From W-Chloroflexi-9 sp045863195 (GTDB lineage: Bacteria > Chloroflexota > Dehalococcoidia > UBA2979), in NCBI GenBank assembly GCA_045863195.1, contig BTUI01000018.1, positions 1 through 56,914 of the forward strand: DNA of 56,914 bases. The letters run 5' to 3'. The notes beneath the pieces are model-generated. The model saw only the letters and a program-made list of their open reading frames with translations, was not told where the DNA came from and ran no database searches. Positions within the stretch are counted from its first letter, which is position 1. Every line of letters begins with the position of its first letter. Below, piece after piece: positions 15,977 to 22,810 of this stretch. Both the position numbers and the translations under genes were made by a program.

Positions 15977-17692
15977 ATGGTCGCCATGCCGCAACCGGAC
16001 CCGGGCCGTGACCTGCCGGGACGCCGCCCGTCCGACCGCTCGGGCCAGCCGCGTCCCCTCGCCGAGGGCGAGCCCGCCAGCGGGCGCGCCCGCTTCCTGC
16101 AGCGCGGCAGCCGCTCCGGCGGCGGGGTGGCGACGCTCGCCGGTGCCGCCGGCATCGTCGCCGCCGGGTTCGTCCTCTCGCGGCTCCTCGGCCTCGTCCG
16201 CTCGGTCGTCATCGCCGATGCGTTCGGCACCGACCCGGAACTCTCCGCCTACTGGGTCGCCTTCCGCCTGCCCGACCTCGTCTTCCAGCTGCTCGCCGGT
16301 GCCACGCTCTCGGCCGCGTTCATCCCCACGTTCAGTCGTGTCCTCCTGCGCCAGGGCGAGGAGGAGGCGTGGCGGCTCGCCTCCAGCATCCTCAACCTCG
16401 TCGCCGTCGCCACCTTCGTCGCCACGGCGCTGGCGTGGCTGTTCGCGCCGGTGATCGTGCCGTGGCTCGCCCCTGGCCTCGGCGACGCGACCGGGCGGCA
16501 GGAGGAACTGCGGGCGCTGGCGGTGGACCTCACGCGGCTGATGCTGATCTCGCCGCTGTTCTTCGGCATCTCCGGGATGCTCACCGGCATCCTGAACGCG
16601 CGCCAGCACTTCATTGCGCCGGCGATCGCGCCCGTCGTCTACAACCTCGGCATCATCTTCGGCGCGGTCGCCCTCGCGGGGCCGCTCGGCGTCGATGGCC
16701 TCGCGTGGGGCGTGGTGGCGGGCGCGGCGGCGCACCTGCTGGTGCAGGTCCCGGCGCTCCGAGGCGCCGGCCTTCGCTGGTCGCCTTCGTTCGGCCTCGG
16801 GTCGGCGGCGGTGCATGACGTGCTGCGGCTGATGGGCCCGCGCGTGATCGGGCTGGCGGCGACGCAGATCAACTTCCTCGTGATCATCTTCTTCGCCTCG
16901 TTCGTCTCCGATCAGGCGATCAGCGCGATGAACTACGCGTTCCTGATGATGATGCTGCCGGTGGGCGTGATCGGCATGGCGATTTCCACCGCCGTCTTCC
17001 CCACGCTCGCGCAGCAGGCGGCGGCGGCGGACCTGGCCCCGCTCCGCGCGAGCATCACGCGCGCGCTGCGGACGATCCTCTTCCTCTCCGTCCCCGCGGC
17101 GGCCGGCCTGATCGTCCTCGCCGGGCCGTCCGTGCGCGTCCTGCTGGAGCGCGGTGCGTTCGATGCGCGCTCCACCGACCTGGTGGTGGGCGCGCTGGTG
17201 GTCTACGGGCTCGGCATCTTCGCCCACAGCGGCATCGAGATCCTCAGCCGTGGCTTCTATGCGCTCTCCGACACGCGCACCCCCGTCGCCGTCGCGGTGG
17301 TGTCGATGGCGATGAACGTCGCCTTCGCCGCGCTGCTCATCTCGCCGTTCGGCGTGCGAGGGCTGGCCGGGGCCGCCTCGCTCGCCGCGACGCTGGAGTT
17401 CGCACTGCTGCTGCGGCTGCTCGATGTGCGCCTCGGGGGCCTCGAGCGTCGCGCGCTGCGCCGCACGGTCGGCGGCACGGTGCTGGCGAGCGTGGTGATG
17501 GCGGAGGTGGTCGTGGTGGCGCTGCTGCTGCTGCGCGCCGCCGGGGTGCACGGCGATGGCTGGTGGGGCGCGCTCGGACAGGTCGTCGCCGGCGGGGTGG
17601 TCGGGTTGCTCACGTTCGCCGCCGTCGCCTCCCGGCTCTGTCGCGACGACATGGCGACGCTCACGCGGCGGTTCACGGCTCGGCTCGGCTGA
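15977..17692 (+). CDS. murJ: Lipid II flippase
   Basis: 571 residues from ATG 15977 (15986 is an alternative). MurJ moves the peptidoglycan precursor lipid II across the membrane. The first 55 residues are a hydrophilic, Arg/Pro-rich cytoplasmic extension; the remainder is a chain of about 13-14 membrane spans of the MVF/MOP superfamily. Conserved text includes SRLLGLVRSVVIADAFG at the first span, PDLVFQLLAGATLSAAFIPTF, and a FFGISGMLTGILNARQHF stretch. It is monocistronic, with 144 bases before the next gene. Confidence 0.9.
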   Translation: MVAMPQPDPGRDLPGRRPSDRSGQPRPLAEGEPASGRARFLQRGSRSGGGVATLAGAAGIVAAGFVLSRLLGLVRSVVIADAFGTDPELSAYWVAFRLPDLVFQLLAGATLSAAFIPTFSRVLLRQGEEEAWRLASSILNLVAVATFVATALAWLFAPVIVPWLAPGLGDATGRQEELRALAVDLTRLMLISPLFFGISGMLTGILNARQHFIAPAIAPVVYNLGIIFGAVALAGPLGVDGLAWGVVAGAAAHLLVQVPALRGAGLRWSPSFGLGSAAVHDVLRLMGPRVIGLAATQINFLVIIFFASFVSDQAISAMNYAFLMMMLPVGVIGMAISTAVFPTLAQQAAAADLAPLRASITRALRTILFLSVPAAAGLIVLAGPSVRVLLERGAFDARSTDLVVGALVVYGLGIFAHSGIEILSRGFYALSDTRTPVAVAVVSMAMNVAFAALLISPFGVRGLAGAASLAATLEFALLLRLLDVRLGGLERRALRRTVGGTVLASVVMAEVVVVALLLLRAAGVHGDGWWGALGQVVAGGVVGLLTFAAVASRLCRDDMATLTRRFTARLG

Positions 17693-17725
17693 CCGAGGGC
17701 GGCGCGGCGCGCCCTCGGCCGGCTC

Positions 17726-17790
17726 TGGTACACTGGCGGAGCCCCAACTTCACAAGGGTGCACCCACAACCGGGCGCTGACCGCGCCCGG
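17726..17790 (+). promoter_or_regulatory. Extended -10 promoter and leader hairpin of the zinc-ribbon gene
   Basis: TGGTACACT (17726-17734) is an extended -10 with TACACT. In the leader a perfect 8-bp stem CCGGGCGC/GCGCCCGG (17770-17777, 17783-17790) precedes the ribosome binding site. There is no clear -35. Confidence 0.4.
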
Positions 17791-17836
17791 GCATTGGCGT
17801 GCGCTGCATCCGGGGCGGCTGCGAAGGAGCAACCAC

Positions 17837-18301
17837 TTGGCGTTCAACGACCGCGATCTCACCTGCCGCGACTGCGGCTCTTCGTTCGTGTTCACCTCCG
17901 GCGAGCAGGAGTTCTACGCGACGAAGGGCCTGCAGCACGACCCCGTGCGCTGCCCCTCTTGCCGCCAGAACCGCAAGCTGACCCGCCCCGAGGACCGTGA
18001 CGAGACGCCGCGCTTCGGCGTCTACTCCTCCTGGGGTGGCCGCACGCCGCGGCAGCTGCACGTCGCCTCCTGCAGCCAGTGCGGGAAGATGACGGAGGTG
18101 CCGTTCGTCTCGCGCGGTGACCGCCCGGTCTACTGCTCCGAGTGCTACACGGACATCCGCAAGAAGCAGGAGGCGCAGGAACTCGCCGAGGCGGAAGCCG
18201 CGTCCGCGCGCATCAACGCCGCCGGCGCGCGCGCCGTGCTCGCCCTGGAGGGCGAGGCGCCTCGCCCGGTCGTCGCCGACCCGGACGCCGGTCGGATCTA
18301 G
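17837..18301 (+). CDS. Zinc-ribbon protein with several CxxC motifs
   Basis: 154 residues from a TTG at 17837; AAGGAG eight bases before it decides this rare start. Four CxxC knuckles are visible: C10RDC, CPSC (about 39-42), CSQC and CSEC in the middle, giving two zinc ribbons, followed by a helical, Ala/Glu-rich C-terminal tail (KKQEAQELAEAEAASARINAAGA). It resembles the zf-trcl/CxxC-type probable zinc-binding proteins. Role unknown, probably nucleic-acid related. The transcript ends at the hairpin 18357-18399, only ten bases before the NYN gene. Confidence 0.75.
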   Translation: MAFNDRDLTCRDCGSSFVFTSGEQEFYATKGLQHDPVRCPSCRQNRKLTRPEDRDETPRFGVYSSWGGRTPRQLHVASCSQCGKMTEVPFVSRGDRPVYCSECYTDIRKKQEAQELAEAEAASARINAAGARAVLALEGEAPRPVVADPDAGRI

Positions 18302-18315
18302 CAGACTCCAGCACC

Positions 18316-18344
18316 TTGACAGCATGGGGCTCCTCACCAATGAT
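18316..18344 (+). promoter_or_regulatory. Promoter upstream of the NYN gene
   Basis: Perfect -35 TTGACA (18316-18321), 17-base spacer, -10 AATGAT (18339-18344). The same TTGACA/AATGAT pair, with an 18-base spacer, precedes the HU gene. Confidence 0.55.
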
Positions 18345-18356
18345 GGGCCCAATCTT

Positions 18357-18399
18357 CCCCGCCCCCTGTCGCAAGACAGCCTGGCGGGGAATTTCTTTT
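18357..18399 (+). terminator. Intrinsic terminator inside the NYN gene leader
   Basis: Outer stem CCCCGCC/GGCGGGG (18357-18363, 18383-18389), inner stem CTGTC/GACAG with GCAA loop, then AATTTCTTTT (18390-18399). It follows the zinc-ribbon gene by 55 bases, but also lies directly after the promoter at 18316-18344 and ends ten bases before the NYN start, so it may be an attenuator. Confidence 0.75.
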
Positions 18400-18408
18400 G
18401 GATGCAGG

Positions 18409-19002
18409 ATGCTCCGGACGGCGTTCTTTCTGGATGGCCAGAACTGCTACGGCAATGCGCGCCGGGCGTTCTTCGACGATGTCGGCCCGTCCTCGTCCGG
18501 TCAGTTCCACCCGCACCTACTCGCCAGCCTGATCCTCGGTCGCAAAGCCGAGCCGCACTCGCTCGCCGGGATATGGGTATATCGAGGTCGGCCAGATCGA
18601 CACCTGGAACCACGCGGGCACTCGGCGAATGTCCGCCAATCGAACGCCTGGGCCTCGTTCGGTGTTCATGTACGGCCCCGGCAACTCAACTATCCCCGAG
18701 ATTGGCCCGAATCTCCCGCCGCAGAGAAGGGCGTGGACGTCTGGCTCGCCGTTGATGTCGTGTCCAAGGCCCTGCGCGCTGAGGTCGACGTGATCGTTCT
18801 CGGAACGGGCGACTCGGATCTATTGCCTGCAGTCGAAGAAGTGCTGACGCGAACGGCATGTCGTGTCGAGGTGATCGGCTGGCGAGGTGCCAACTATGGA
18901 CAGCGTCTCGCGGTGCCAGGGCGGAATCTCTGGTGCAACTGGATCAACGCTGCGGACTTCGACCAGATCCGGGATGACACGGATTACACGCGACCCGCGT
19001 GA
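18409..19002 (+). CDS. NYN/LabA-type PIN-like nuclease
   Basis: 197 residues from ATG 18409 (in-frame ATG 18340/18343 are alternatives, but would lie inside the promoter). NYN domains are PIN-like metal-dependent RNases. The acidic residues are visible: FFLDGQN near the N-terminus, KGVDVWLAVDVV in the middle, and VLGTGDSDLLPAVEE. The domain fills nearly the whole protein. G+C content looks lower than in neighbours, a hint of transfer. The promoter and a terminator-like hairpin in its leader suggest regulated expression. The stop is at 19000-19002, adjoining the ileS promoter. Confidence 0.8.
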   Translation: MLRTAFFLDGQNCYGNARRAFFDDVGPSSSGQFHPHLLASLILGRKAEPHSLAGIWVYRGRPDRHLEPRGHSANVRQSNAWASFGVHVRPRQLNYPRDWPESPAAEKGVDVWLAVDVVSKALRAEVDVIVLGTGDSDLLPAVEEVLTRTACRVEVIGWRGANYGQRLAVPGRNLWCNWINAADFDQIRDDTDYTRPA

Positions 19003-19031
19003 TTGCCGGGCCTCGCGGCGCTCCGTAGACT
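19003..19031 (+). promoter_or_regulatory. Promoter of the ileS T-box leader
   Basis: TTGCCG (19003-19008), 17-base spacer, TAGACT (19026-19031); the predicted start is near 19038, just ahead of the T-box. TAGACT-type -10 boxes recur in this window (27412, 22798, 33995). Confidence 0.65.
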
Positions 19032-19037
19032 GAACGC

Positions 19038-19396
19038 TTCTGACGGCATCGAACAGATGCGATGACGGAGACGAGTAGCCCCGCGGGCCGGTGCAGACCG
19101 GCGCCGCGCAGCGAGCCCGGGACGGTGCAAGCCGGGCGCACCTCGACAGGCGAGGACGCGGGGCGAACATCCCTCCCGAGCAGCCGCCCGAACCCCTCCA
19201 CCGCTGGAGGGCAGTAGACGCGGCCGGAGCGCCCACCGTTACCAGGGGCAGCGCGATCGGAGCACGCCGTGCTCCCGCCGCGCGGCGAGTGGCGTGGCGA
19301 CCTCGATCCCATCGAGGCCGCGCGCAACGCGGGTGGTACCGCGGGCCTCTTCCGGCCCGTCCCGCACCGACCAGGTGTGTGACGGGCCGTTTCGTT
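19038..19396 (+). promoter_or_regulatory. T-box riboswitch, isoleucine specifier ATC
   Basis: Stem I is readable: GATGACGGAGACGAGTA at 19061-19077, base stem GGAG/CTCC (19067-19070, 19173-19176) and upper stem CCCCGCG/CGCGGGG (19079-19085, 19157-19163), with the distal motif GCAGCGAGCCCGGGACGGTG. The specifier is ATC at 19169-19171 in GAACATC, matching tRNA-Ile(GAU). The conserved T-box AACGCGGGTGGTACCGCGGG sits at 19326-19345; its TGGT bulge (19334-19337) can pair with ACCA of tRNA-Ile. A terminator (CGGCCCGTC/GACGGGCCG, 19353-19361 with 19381-19389, then TTTCGTT) competes with the antiterminator. Uncharged tRNA-Ile should raise ileS transcription. Confidence 0.93.
19353..19396 (+). terminator. 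T-box terminator hairpin
   Basis: 9-bp stem 19353-19361/19381-19389 followed by TTTCGTT. It is exclusive with the antiterminator built on 19326-19345. Confidence 0.8.
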
Positions 19397-19442
19397 GCCC
19401 CTCGACCGAGGCGCGGCGGGACGACCCGGAGGAGTGACCCGA

Positions 19443-22400
19443 ATGACGACCTTCGAGCCGGTGCCCTCGCGCGTCTCCTTCCCTGAGCAGGAGGAGCGCA
19501 TCCTCGACTTCTGGAAGCAGCGCGACATCTTCCGCCGCTCCATCGACGAGCGCCCCGCCGACCGCGTCTTCTCGTTCTACGAAGGCCCGCCGACGGCGAA
19601 CGGCAACCCGGGCATCCACCACGTCCTCGCGCGCGTCTTCAAGGACCTCGTCCCGCGCTACCGGACGATGCGCGGCTACCGCGTGCCGAGGAAGGGCGGC
19701 TGGGACACGCACGGCCTGCCGGTCGAACTCGAGGTAGAGAAGGCGCTGGGCCTCTCCTCCAAGCAGGAGATCGAGGCGTACGGCGTCGAGGCGTTCAACC
19801 AGCAGTGCAAGGACTCCGTCTTCCGCTATGTGCAGGCGTGGGAGCGGATGACCGACCGCATCGGCTTCTGGATCGACATGTCCGATGCGTACGTGACCTA
19901 TTCGCCGGAGTTCGTGGAGTCTGGCTGGTGGATCTTCAAGCGGCTCTGGGACAACGGTCTCGTGTTCCGTGACTTCCGGGTCACACCGCACTGCCCGCGC
20001 TGCCAGACCAGCCTCTCCAGCCACGAGATCGCGCAGGGCTACAAGGAGGACACCCCCGACCCGGGCGTGACGCTCCGCTTCCGCCTCCCGCAGGACGCGG
20101 AGGCGCCCGCCGCGCTCCGCCTCTCCGAGGGCGTCCCGACGAGCCTCCTCGCGTGGACGACCACGCCGTGGACGCTCTCCGGCAACACCGCGCTCGCCGT
20201 GGCGCCGCACGCCACGTACGCGCTCGTGGAGCGCGAGGACGCGCAGGTCGGCCGCGAGCGCATCGTCGTCGCGGAGGCGCTCGCCGCGAAGGTCGCCGGC
20301 GAGGGCGCGGAGGTGCTCGTCACCTTCCCCGGCACCGCGCTGCTCGGCCTGGAGTACGTGCCGCTGTACGACGCCGAGACGTGGGAGGGCGTGGACGCGC
20401 TCGCATTCGTCGGCGGGCGCGCGCAGCGCGTCGGCGCGGGCGACCTGACGAAGCGCCGCGTCATCCCCTCGGACGAGGTCACGACGGACGAGGGCACGGG
20501 CATTCTGCACTCCGCGCCGGCGTTCGGTGAGGCCGACTACGGCATGGGCCGCGAGCACGGGCTGATGTTCCTGCAGCCCGTGCGGCTGGACGGCACGCTC
20601 ATCGGCGGGCCGGGCGACGGCCTGTTCGCGAAGCAGGCGGACGCGAAGGTGCGCGCCGATCTGCGCCAGCGCGGGCTGCTGTTCAAGGACGAGACGATCC
20701 GCCACACCTACCCGTTCTGCTGGCGGTGCGACTCGCCCGTCCTCTACTACGCGAAGCCGTCCTGGTACATCCGCACCACCGCCGTGCGCGACAACTTGGT
20801 CGCGAACAACCAGCGCATCCACTGGGTGCCGGACCACATCCAGGAGGGCCGCTTCGGCGAGTGGCTCGCCGGCAACATCGACTGGGCCGTCTCCCGCGAG
20901 CGCTACTGGGGCACGCCGCTGCCGATCTGGGTCTGCGAACTCTGCGACCACATGGACGTGGTCGGGTCGTACGAGGAGCTCTTCGCCCGCGCCCTGCCCG
21001 GCACCGCGGACGCCGTGCGCACCGCGGACGGCGGGGTCGACCCGCACCGCCCGTACATCGACCGTGTCCTCCTCGGCTGCCCGCAGTGCAACGGCACCAT
21101 GCGCCGCACGCCCGAGGTCGCAGACGCGTGGTTCGACTCCGGCGCGATGCCGTACGGCCAGTCGCACTTCCCGTTCGAGCAGGGCGACACCTTCAAGGCG
21201 CGCTTCCCCGCCGACTTCATCTGCGAGGCCGTGGACCAGACGCGCGGCTGGTTCTACACGTTGCACGCACTCGCCACGCTCCTCGAACGCACCGAGGACG
21301 TGCCGGACGGCATCGCCTTCAAGAACGTGATCTGCCTGGGCCACATCCTGGACGGCGACGGGCAGAAGATGTCCAAGTCGCGCGGCAACGTCGTCGACCC
21401 GTGGATGATCCTCAACGCCCACGGCGCGGATGCCACGCGCTGGTACATGTACACCGCCTCGCCGCCCGGCAACGCGCGGCGCTTCTCCGCGGACCTGGTG
21501 GCGGAGACCAGCCGCAAGTTCATCTCCACGCTCTGGAACACCTACTCGTTCTTCGTCACCTACGCGAACACCGCCGGCTTCGACCCCGCCTCGCCGCCGC
21601 CGCTCGACCGCAGCGAGCTCGACCGCTGGATCCGCAGCGAGCTGCACCTCACCGTGCAGAAGGTCACCGCCGCCCTCGACGAGTACGAGCCCGCCGAGGC
21701 CGCCCGGCCGATCGAGGCGTTCGTGGACACGCTCTCCAACTGGTACGTGCGCCGCAGCCGGCGTCGCTTCTGGCGCAGCGGCGACGACGCCGACTCGCAG
21801 GCGGCGCTGCACACGCTCTACGAATGCCTCGTGACCGTGTCGAAGATGCTCGCGCCGTTCACGCCGTTCCTCGCGGAGTCGCTACACCAGAACCTCGCCG
21901 CCGGGCGGCTGCCGGGGGCGCGCGACAGCGTGCACCTGGAGGACTGGCCGGTCGCGGACGAGGCGGCGATCGACCTCGCGCTCTCCGCAGACGTCGCGCT
22001 GGTGCAGCGCATGGTCTCGCTGGGCCGCGGGGCGCGCGCAAAGGCGCAGACGAAGGTCCGCCAGCCCCTCGCCCGCGCGATCCTCGTGCCGCGCAACGCC
22101 GCCGAGGTGGAGCGGCTGCGCCGCTTCGCGGACCAGGTCGCGGACGAGCTCAACGTGAAGCAGGTGGAGGTCGTGGACGACCCGGGCGACCGGCTCAACT
22201 ACTCGCTCCGCCCGAACCTCCCCGTCCTTGGTCCGAAGTTCGGCGCCGAGGTGGGCAAGGTGCGCCAGGCGCTCGGCGCGGCCGACCCGGCTGCCGTCGT
22301 CCGCGCGATGCGCGCCGGCCAGCCGGTCGAACTCGGCGCGTACATCCTCGCCGGCTCGGACGTCCTCGTCACCGTCGAAGCGACCGAGGGCTGGGCGGCG

Positions 22401-22715
22401 GCGGAGGAGTCCGGCTACGCGGCGATCGTGGACACCACCGTCACGCCCGAACTGCAGTCGGAAGGCCTCGCGCGCGAACTCGTGCGGCGCATCCAGGACC
22501 TGCGGCGTGACGCCGGGCTGGAGGTCTCCGACCGCATCCGCGTGACGTACGAATCGGACGACACCGTGCGCACGGTCATCGCCACGCACCGCGACTACAT
22601 CGCCGGCGAGACGCTCGCGCTCGCCATCGAGGAGGCCGCCGCGCCCGCCGCCGCCACCCGCTTCGAGGGCGACGTGGACGGCTCCCCCGTCGTGATCGGA
22701 GTGCAGAAGGCGTAG
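19443..22715 (+). CDS. ileS: Isoleucyl-tRNA synthetase, type 2-like, with GIHH in place of HIGH
   Basis: 1090 residues from ATG 19443 with GGAGG upstream (the open frame begins earlier at 19395, without support). It charges tRNA-Ile with isoleucine. The class I catalytic domain begins with SFYEGPPTANGNPGIHHVLAR: residues 57-60 are G-I-H-H where the canonical motif is H-x-G-H. KMSKS is intact at 642-646. The editing domain (CP1) and anticodon-binding part with DxxNWY(V)RRSRRRFW are present. Length and text suggest the IleRS2 type, often less sensitive to mupirocin. A T-box leader controls it and a 15-bp terminator follows. Confidence 0.95.
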   Translation: MTTFEPVPSRVSFPEQEERILDFWKQRDIFRRSIDERPADRVFSFYEGPPTANGNPGIHHVLARVFKDLVPRYRTMRGYRVPRKGGWDTHGLPVELEVEKALGLSSKQEIEAYGVEAFNQQCKDSVFRYVQAWERMTDRIGFWIDMSDAYVTYSPEFVESGWWIFKRLWDNGLVFRDFRVTPHCPRCQTSLSSHEIAQGYKEDTPDPGVTLRFRLPQDAEAPAALRLSEGVPTSLLAWTTTPWTLSGNTALAVAPHATYALVEREDAQVGRERIVVAEALAAKVAGEGAEVLVTFPGTALLGLEYVPLYDAETWEGVDALAFVGGRAQRVGAGDLTKRRVIPSDEVTTDEGTGILHSAPAFGEADYGMGREHGLMFLQPVRLDGTLIGGPGDGLFAKQADAKVRADLRQRGLLFKDETIRHTYPFCWRCDSPVLYYAKPSWYIRTTAVRDNLVANNQRIHWVPDHIQEGRFGEWLAGNIDWAVSRERYWGTPLPIWVCELCDHMDVVGSYEELFARALPGTADAVRTADGGVDPHRPYIDRVLLGCPQCNGTMRRTPEVADAWFDSGAMPYGQSHFPFEQGDTFKARFPADFICEAVDQTRGWFYTLHALATLLERTEDVPDGIAFKNVICLGHILDGDGQKMSKSRGNVVDPWMILNAHGADATRWYMYTASPPGNARRFSADLVAETSRKFISTLWNTYSFFVTYANTAGFDPASPPPLDRSELDRWIRSELHLTVQKVTAALDEYEPAEAARPIEAFVDTLSNWYVRRSRRRFWRSGDDADSQAALHTLYECLVTVSKMLAPFTPFLAESLHQNLAAGRLPGARDSVHLEDWPVADEAAIDLALSADVALVQRMVSLGRGARAKAQTKVRQPLARAILVPRNAAEVERLRRFADQVADELNVKQVEVVDDPGDRLNYSLRPNLPVLGPKFGAEVGKVRQALGAADPAAVVRAMRAGQPVELGAYILAGSDVLVTVEATEGWAAAEESGYAAIVDTTVTPELQSEGLARELVRRIQDLRRDAGLEVSDRIRVTYESDDTVRTVIATHRDYIAGETLALAIEEAAAPAAATRFEGDVDGSPVVIGVQKA

Positions 22716-22721
22716 CGACGC

Positions 22722-22756
22722 GGTGATGCCCGGCGCAGCACGCGCCGGGCATCACC
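22722..22756 (+). terminator. Strong terminator after ileS
   Basis: Perfect 15-bp stem (22722-22736 with 22742-22756) and an AGCAC loop, starting six bases after the stop codon. Confidence 0.85.
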
Positions 22757-22797
22757 CGTTGAGCCACTGGCTGACGGGCGCGCCGGCTCCCGCCTGT

Positions 22798-22803
22798 TAG
22801 ACT
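22798..22803 (+). promoter_or_regulatory. -10 box of a leaderless methyltransferase mRNA
   Basis: TAGACT at 22798-22803; the start codon at 22811 is seven bases further on. The nearest -35-like CTGACG (22771-22776) has a 21-base spacer, so the -35 is poor. Confidence 0.4.
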
Positions 22804-22810
22804 GCCGCGC

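Noticed and set aside
15935..17551. A 538-codon minus-strand frame opposite murJ
   Set aside because: Runs of His, Arg and Gln without hydrophobic structure mark it as a complement of the membrane protein gene.
19239..21812. An 857-codon minus-strand frame opposite ileS
   Set aside because: It is antisense to conserved ileS text including KMSKS; the frame is open only because of high GC.
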